The translations under genes were made by a program, and so were the position numbers. From JARRQJ01 sp037381915 (GTDB taxonomy: Bacteria > Pseudomonadota > Gammaproteobacteria > DRLM01): a DNA stretch of 64,000 nucleotides. This document shows, piece after piece, positions 58,826-64,000 of this stretch. The stretch covers positions 23,192 through 87,191 of the forward strand of contig JARRQJ010000005.1 in assembly GCA_037381915.1 (NCBI GenBank), given 5' to 3'. The notes below the pieces were generated by a model, which saw only the letters and a list, made by a program, of their open reading frames with translations, did not search any database and was not told the DNA's origin. Every line of letters begins with the position of its first letter. Position 1 is the first letter of the stretch.

Positions 58826-60982
58826 TCAAATGGTTTGCAGTTTGGCATAGGCCAGCACCAGCCATTTGCTGCCTACTCCGGCGAAATTCACCTGGACCCG
58901 GGCGGTACTGCCCTGCCCTTCGTAGTTGGTGACCACGCCCTCGCCGAAGGTGGGATGGGCTACATGTTGTCCCAGGCGCAATCCGTTGCTCATCTCCGGT
59001 GCCACGGAACTGGTGCCCAGCGCGACGGGGCGGGTGACGTGGGCGCGGGGCCGTACTTCCTGTACTAACTCCGCGGGCAGTTCGCTGAGAAAACGCGAGG
59101 GACGGGGATAGGTTTCACTGCCGTGCAGGCGCCGGCTCTCCGCGTAGGTGAGATACAGTTCCCGGGCCGCGCGGGTGATGCCCACGTAACACAGCCGCCG
59201 TTCCTCTTCGAGGCGGCCCTCTTCGGCAAGCGACATCTGATGGGGGAACAGGCCCTCTTCCACCCCGCAGATAAATACCAGAGGAAATTCCAGCCCCTTG
59301 GCGGCATGCAGGGTCATCAGTTGCACGCAGTCTTCCCATTCGCTGCTTTGACCCTCTCCCGCTTCCAGGGCCGCATGGGTGAGGAATGCGGAAAGGGGAT
59401 CCAGTTCGCTGTCCTCCTCGCCTTGGAATTGGCGGGCGGCGGTGACCAGTTCCTCCAGGTTCTCGATCCGCGCCAGCCCCGCTTCGCCCTTTTCCTTGCG
59501 GTAGTGGTCCAGCAGTCCGCTGTGATGAATGACATGTTCCACCTTGTCACCCAGGTCCAACGGCGCGGCGTCGGCGCTGAGGCGCTCGATGAGCTGGACG
59601 AATCCCTTTAACGCCGTGATGGCCCGTCCCGGCAGCTGCGGTGTCTGGATCAATGCGACAGCGGCCCGGAATAAGGGGACCTGATGCAGCCGCGCATGAT
59701 CGCGGACAGCTGCGACCGTGCGCTCGCCGACGCCGCGGGTGGGCGTGTTCACCACCCGCTCGAAGGAGGCGTCGTCGTCGCGATTCGCCAGCAGGCGCAG
59801 ATAGGCGAGGGCATCCTTGATCTCGGCGCGTTCAAAAAAGCGCAGGCCGCCATAGACCCGATAGGGCATGCCCGCCATCAATAAGGCCTCTTCCAGGACG
59901 CGGGATTGGGCGTTGGAGCGATAGAGGATCGCCGCCTCGCTGCGGCGGTTGCCCGCTTCCGCCCAGTGGCGCAGCCGTTCGACGACAAAGCGCGCCTCGT
60001 CCAATTCATTGAAGGCGGCGTAGAGCAGGATCGGGTCGCCTTCATCGCCGCGGGTCCATAATTCCTTGCCGAGACGGCCGCTGTTGTGGGCGATGAGGGC
60101 ATTGGCCGCGGCGAGTATGGTGCGGGTCGAACGGTAATTTTCCTCGAGGCGCAACACCCGGGTGCCGGGAAAATCCTTGCTGAAACGCTGGATATTCTCG
60201 ATGCGCGCCCCCCGCCAGCCATAGATGGATTGATCGTCGTCGCCCACGGCGAACAGATTGCCGCGCCCGCCCGCCAGCAGCCGCAGCCAGGCATATTGGA
60301 TGGCGTTGGTGTCCTGGAATTCGTCCACCAGGAGGTGCTGGAAGCGGCTTTGATAATGCGCGAGGATGTCGCCGCGGTCGCGGAGCAGCTCGTGGGCCCG
60401 CAGCAGCAATTCGGCGAAATCCACCAGCCCGGCGCGCCGGCAGTTGTCTTCATAAGCTTGGTAGATACGTACCATTTGCGCGGTGAAGATATCGCCGCGG
60501 GCGTCAATGTGCTGCGGACGCAGCCCCTCTTCCTTACGGCCGTTGATGTACCACTGCACCTGTTTGGGCGGCCATTTGGACTCGTCCAGTTCCAGGCTTT
60601 TCAGCAGGCGCCGGATCAAGCGGTATTGATCGTCGGCGTCGAGGATCTGAAAGGTCTGCGGCAGATCCGCCTCGCGCCAATGGGCGCGCAGCAGGCGGTG
60701 GGCCAGATTGTGGAATGTTCCCACCCACATGCCGCCCACCGGAATGCCCAGCAATTGTTCGGTGCGGCCACGCATCTCCGCGGCGGCCTTGTTGGTGAAG
60801 GTCACCGCCAATACCCCATAGGGCGAGGCGCCCTCGACGCGGATCAGCCAAGCGATGCGGTGCACCAGCACCCGGGTCTTGCCGCTGCCGGCGCCGGCGA
60901 TGACCAGCACCGGGCCCGGCGGTGCAGTCACTGCCTCGCGCTGCGCGTCATTGAGGGGATCGAGCAGATCGGAAACATCCAT
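58826..60982 (-). CDS. uvrD: DNA helicase II UvrD
   Basis: The 718-residue SF1A 3'-5' helicase of mismatch and nucleotide excision repair. It has Walker A VIAGAGSGKTRVLVHRIAWL, LLVDEFQDTNAIQYAWLRLL, GDDDQSIYGWRGA, LMTLHAAKGLEFPLVFICGVEEGLFPH and YVGITRAARELYLTYAESR. All seven motifs and a C-terminal Tudor-like tail (HPTFGEGVVTNYEGQGSTARVQVNF) are present, so it is intact. Rep-like sequence at 3-954 is broken in the same regions, so UvrD may be the only working Rep/UvrD helicase here. Confidence 0.97.
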   Translation of the reverse strand: MDVSDLLDPLNDAQREAVTAPPGPVLVIAGAGSGKTRVLVHRIAWLIRVEGASPYGVLAVTFTNKAAAEMRGRTEQLLGIPVGGMWVGTFHNLAHRLLRAHWREADLPQTFQILDADDQYRLIRRLLKSLELDESKWPPKQVQWYINGRKEEGLRPQHIDARGDIFTAQMVRIYQAYEDNCRRAGLVDFAELLLRAHELLRDRGDILAHYQSRFQHLLVDEFQDTNAIQYAWLRLLAGGRGNLFAVGDDDQSIYGWRGARIENIQRFSKDFPGTRVLRLEENYRSTRTILAAANALIAHNSGRLGKELWTRGDEGDPILLYAAFNELDEARFVVERLRHWAEAGNRRSEAAILYRSNAQSRVLEEALLMAGMPYRVYGGLRFFERAEIKDALAYLRLLANRDDDASFERVVNTPTRGVGERTVAAVRDHARLHQVPLFRAAVALIQTPQLPGRAITALKGFVQLIERLSADAAPLDLGDKVEHVIHHSGLLDHYRKEKGEAGLARIENLEELVTAARQFQGEEDSELDPLSAFLTHAALEAGEGQSSEWEDCVQLMTLHAAKGLEFPLVFICGVEEGLFPHQMSLAEEGRLEEERRLCYVGITRAARELYLTYAESRRLHGSETYPRPSRFLSELPAELVQEVRPRAHVTRPVALGTSSVAPEMSNGLRLGQHVAHPTFGEGVVTNYEGQGSTARVQVNFAGVGSKWLVLAYAKLQTI

Positions 60983-61019
60983 GCCGGCATTTTAACAGAT
61001 GCACCTCCCGGGCTGGGCG

Positions 61020-61637
61020 TCAGGCTCCGGCGGGGATATGGTGGATATCGATATGACCGGGCTGCGATCTGACTCTGTCCAGCCATGTCAGGATATTGGG
61101 AAAGGGGTCGAGTTCGAAGCCGCCTTCCGGAGCTACGTGCGTGTAGGCATACAGGCCGATATCGGCGAGGCTGTAGCGGTCCGCGACGAAAAAAGGGTGC
61201 GCAGCCAGGTGGTGCTCCATGATCTTGAGGGCCGCGCAGCCGGGGCCGCGCTTCTTGGCCAGCTCGTCCCGGTACTGCCGCTCCTTTCCCAATAAGGCGA
61301 TCCAATAGCGGGAAGTGGCGATATAGGGTTCATGGCTGTACTGTTCGAAGAACAACCACTGCAGCACTTGTGCGTACTGCAATGGATCGCTCGGCAGCAG
61401 CGCACCGCCTCGGGCCAGATAGCACATGATGGCATTGGATTCGCTCAAGCAGACCTGCGGCGCGATTTCCAAAAGCGGGATGCGGCCGGTGGGGTTTCTG
61501 GCCAGGAACGTCGGGTTGCGGTTTTCACCTTTGAGGATGTCCACGTCGATGCGCTCGTAGGGGATGCGGAGCTGGGACAGGAGCAGGCGCACCTTGTAGC
61601 TGTTGCCGGAAGGAAGAAAATCATAGAGTTTCAACAT
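61020..61637 (-). CDS. Glutathione S-transferase family protein
   Basis: A 205-residue protein with an N-terminal thioredoxin-like domain (MLKLYDFLPSGNSYKVRLLLSQLRIPYE, with NPTGRIPLLEI and LSESNAIMCYLA for glutathione binding) and an all-helical C-terminal domain (FFVADRYSLADIGLYAYTHVA, the conserved SLADI N-cap). It is related to bacterial beta/zeta GSTs. Substrate is unknown. Divergent from the DUF2845 gene. Confidence 0.88.
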   Translation of the reverse strand: MLKLYDFLPSGNSYKVRLLLSQLRIPYERIDVDILKGENRNPTFLARNPTGRIPLLEIAPQVCLSESNAIMCYLARGGALLPSDPLQYAQVLQWLFFEQYSHEPYIATSRYWIALLGKERQYRDELAKKRGPGCAALKIMEHHLAAHPFFVADRYSLADIGLYAYTHVAPEGGFELDPFPNILTWLDRVRSQPGHIDIHHIPAGA

Positions 61638-61778
61638 GCTGCGGGTCTTCCGGTTGCGTTAGGGAAGAAAGCAAGGGGCAATAGTATAAACTAGGGTGTA
61701 GCGTTATTGCGCCGAATGGCCGGCGATCGATCACGGCAATTGTGAGCGTGACGATTGCGACCACAGCGAGGAACATCT

Positions 61779-62387
61779 ATGGCCAAATTTCCAGGAATGG
61801 CGGCGTGTTGCACCTGGCTGTTCCTCGCCGCCTTTGCCAACGCGGCGGTCGCCGCCTCCGATACGCTGCGATGCGGCAACCGCCTGGTATCGGTGGGGGA
61901 CAACAAGGCGGAAGTGCTGATCAAGTGCGGCTCGCCGGCGTGGAAGGACGCCTGGACGGACCAGGTCATCGATAACGTAAATACCGCCAATGCGCTGCGG
62001 GTGAGTACCGAACGTGAACGCTGGGTTTACAATTTCGGGCACAATTCGTTTCTGCGCTATTTGTTGTTCGAAAACGGCAGGTTGGTCAAGATCACCACCG
62101 GCGATTACGGCTACGACAGCGGCCATCCATCCGCAGGGCGTTGCGATATCGGTGATATACATAAAGGGGCCAGTCAATACGAAGTACTGCAGCGCTGCGG
62201 GGAGCCCGCATTCAAGGATACCCGTCAAGAGGAGCGGCTCACCGTTGTTGATAAAAACACCAATAGACTAACGATAACGCGGGTCGACGAGTGGACTTAT
62301 AATTTCGGCCCCACTAAGTTTTTACGCATCCTGAGATTTGAAAACGGCGAACTGGTGGATGTGGAAACCGGTGATCGGGGATTTTAG
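61779..62387 (+). CDS. DUF2845 family exported protein with two repeats
   Basis: A 202-residue protein with a signal peptide (to about residue 25) and two similar halves. The first (about 27-110) has LRCGNRLVSVGDNKAEVLIKCGSPAWKD, WVYNFGHNSFLRYLLFENGRLVKITTGDYG. The second (about 120-202) has GRCDIGDIHKGASQYEVLQRCGEPAFKD, WTYNFGPTKFLRILRFENGELVDVETGDRG. Each half has two Cys. DUF2845 proteins are probably periplasmic and of unknown role. ATG 61779 is used. Confidence 0.85.
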   Translation: MAKFPGMAACCTWLFLAAFANAAVAASDTLRCGNRLVSVGDNKAEVLIKCGSPAWKDAWTDQVIDNVNTANALRVSTERERWVYNFGHNSFLRYLLFENGRLVKITTGDYGYDSGHPSAGRCDIGDIHKGASQYEVLQRCGEPAFKDTRQEERLTVVDKNTNRLTITRVDEWTYNFGPTKFLRILRFENGELVDVETGDRGF

Positions 62388-62418
62388 CGTATGAGGCGGC
62401 ACGGGCCGCCACCGTGGC

Positions 62419-64000
62419 TCAGCGTCTCCCTTCGGCAAGTCGTTTTGCGCCGCGATCGAGCAACCAGTCCGGTATCTGGGAGCCCGGCACGGGAGGGGAG
62501 TACAGGTAACCCTGACCTATGTCGCAGCCGAGTTTCTTCAATACTTCGTGCTGAGTGTGGGTTTCGACGCCTTCGGCCACGGTCTTCAATCCCAGTTCGC
62601 GGGCCATGGCAATGATGGCGGTGGTGATAGACCGATCTTCGGCCTCGTTGGCGATGCCGTCGACAAAACTACGGTCGATTTTGAGTTCACTGACTGGAAA
62701 GCGCTTCAGGTAGGAGAGTGACGAAAAACCCGTTCCGAAGTCATCGACGCTGATCCGAAATCCCGCCTCGTGCAATTTGCGGAGCATGCGGCTCGCGCTT
62801 TCCAAATCCATCAGGCTGCTTTCGGTGATTTCGAGGGATAGTCGCTGCGGTGAGATATTGGCCAAGGAGATGATTCCCATAATCTGGGAGAATATGTTGG
62901 GGCGACGAAAATGCTTTGCCGAGATGTTGATGCTCACCCAGAAGGGAGGGAGATCCATTTGGCTCCAAATGCGGATCTGGCGGCATACCTCGCCGACTAC
63001 CCAGTTGCCTATCTCGACGATCAGCCCGGACTCTTCGGCAATGTGAATGAAACCGCCGGGTGGAATCACCTCGCCTTGGTGCCGCCACCGCAGCAGCGCC
63101 TCGCTCAATAAGCATGCGATGGCTGATATGTTCCGCCATTTCCCTGGTGAAGAACAGATATGTATTCTTGCCGCGCTCCTTGGCGCGATACATGGCTGTG
63201 TCGGCATGGCTCATCAGGATTTTGGCATCGGTGGCGTCCTCGGGGAAGAGGCTGATGCCTATGCTCGGTGATATCTTGTACTCCTGATCCTTAAGTAAAA
63301 AACCGGCGATGAACGATTCGAGAATACGCTTGGCCATAATATTCGCCGCGTGACGGTGTTCGATCTCCAGCAACACCACGAACTCGTCGCCACCCAGGCG
63401 TGCGACGGTATCCACTTCCCGGATACATTTTTTCAGGCGGTTGGCCACCTGTTTGAGCAATTCATCGCCTTCCTCATGGCCTAGGGTGTCATTGATCATC
63501 TTGAAATTATCCAAGTCGACGAATAATAGCGCCAACTGGGTTCCGGCGCGGGCGGAACGCGCCAATGCCTGCTTCAGATGTTCATTGAAGATCGAGCGAT
63601 TGGGCAGTCTGGTCAGTTCGTCGTGAGTCGCGAGAAATTCCATGCGTTGGCGCGATTCCTTGACGAGAGTGATATCGCTGAACATGCCGATATAGTTTAT
63701 GATCTTGCCGTGTTCGTCGCGTACGACATTGATGGAAAGCCATTCGAGATAGCGTTCTCCGTTTTTGCGGCGGTTCCATATTTCACCTTGCCACCAGCCG
63801 CGGCATTCCAGGCTATCCCACATTTCCCTGTAAAAGTCGGCGCTCTGTTTCCCTGATTGGAGGATGGCCGGAGTCTTACCGATTACTTCATCGCGTGTAT
63901 AGCCGGTTACTTGCATGAAGGAATCGTTTATCGTGAGAATCAGCTGATTTTCATCGGTAATCATGACGCCTTCGGCGGACCGATCGAAAACGCGCGAGAC
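62419..64000 (-). pseudogene. PAS-GGDEF-EAL gene broken by an internal deletion, 5' end outside window
   Basis: Read from the right edge, it has a PAS with PAC (VSRVFDRSAEGVMITDENQL onward, to MFSDITLVKESRQRMEFLA), a GGDEF domain with RLGGDEF and REVD I-site, and then HRMLIE. At 63100-63107 the frame changes and the next family residues are EALLRWRHQGEVIPPGGFIHIAEESGLI. The roughly 40 residues that normally lie between (the first EAL-barrel strand with YQP) are missing, and the net loss is not a multiple of three. The second half then has intact EAL motifs (NIS, EITES, DDFGTGFSS, LKIDRSFV, GQGYLYSPP). The product would end after GGDEF with a false tail. Confidence 0.85.

Overview
This 64 kb window is a chromosomal segment of a gammaproteobacterium with a GC content that looks close to 60 percent. 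Three blocks point there: gatCAB next to mreBCD-mrdAB-mltB-rlpA-dacA-ybeD-lipBA; the order EEP-dsbA-engB-polA-DUF2782 known from Pseudomonas and its relatives; and a complete Gsp type II secretion operon. Sulfur-oxidising or Chromatiales-like lineages would fit, but no gene here fixes the family. I see no rRNA, tRNA, CRISPR array, prophage or intact insertion sequence. Most of the window is core genome.

Layout. 1-954: remnant of the Rep helicase gene with three frame-breaking lesions, one an exact 44 bp tandem duplication. 955-3135: two intergenic stretches around a ParA-type ATPase fused to an AMPK/CBM48-like glycogen-binding domain. 3136-7617: PAP2 phosphatase, GT4 glycosyltransferase, YqhA and a NhaP-type antiporter with an RCK-like tail. 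7614-9087: a truncated haemoglobin gene and a flavin/2Fe-2S reductase gene behind an NsrR-like operator, probably a two-gene version of flavohaemoglobin. 9221-13811: MFS transporter and gatCAB. 13924-25616: the cell-shape and lipoate operon, in which mreC appears to start with ATT. 25691-31164: membrane and lipoproteins, an acetolactate synthase-like enzyme coupled to an EEP hydrolase, and DsbA. 31434-36750: cNMP-binding protein, EngB, PolA, LOG protein and DUF2782.

The strip between engB and polA holds the best candidate for something undescribed. On the minus strand a sigma-E-like promoter is followed by about 137 nt ending in a strong Rho-independent terminator whose loop is anti-Shine-Dalgarno. 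This is where Spot 42 (enterics) and ErsA (Pseudomonas) lie. 37441-48817 is gspC-N, preceded by a 690 bp gap with a cluster of DnaA boxes. 48979-55144: a CaCA exchanger, two divergent L,D-transpeptidases, an Lpp-like lipoprotein, CstA and YbdD. 55442-62387: a GGDEF protein with a degenerate EAL domain, a monooxygenase-like protein, UvrD, a GST and a duplicated DUF2845 protein. 62419-64000: a PAS-GGDEF-EAL gene broken by an internal deletion and running off the right edge.

The themes are envelope growth (Mre/Rod, PBP2, PBP5, MltB, RlpA, L,D-transpeptidases, Lpp), protein export and folding (T2SS, DsbA) and stress handling (NO detoxification, c-di-GMP, a possible sigma-E sRNA). Both window edges carry genes with internal frame-breaking indels, so either local decay or sequence quality should be checked there.
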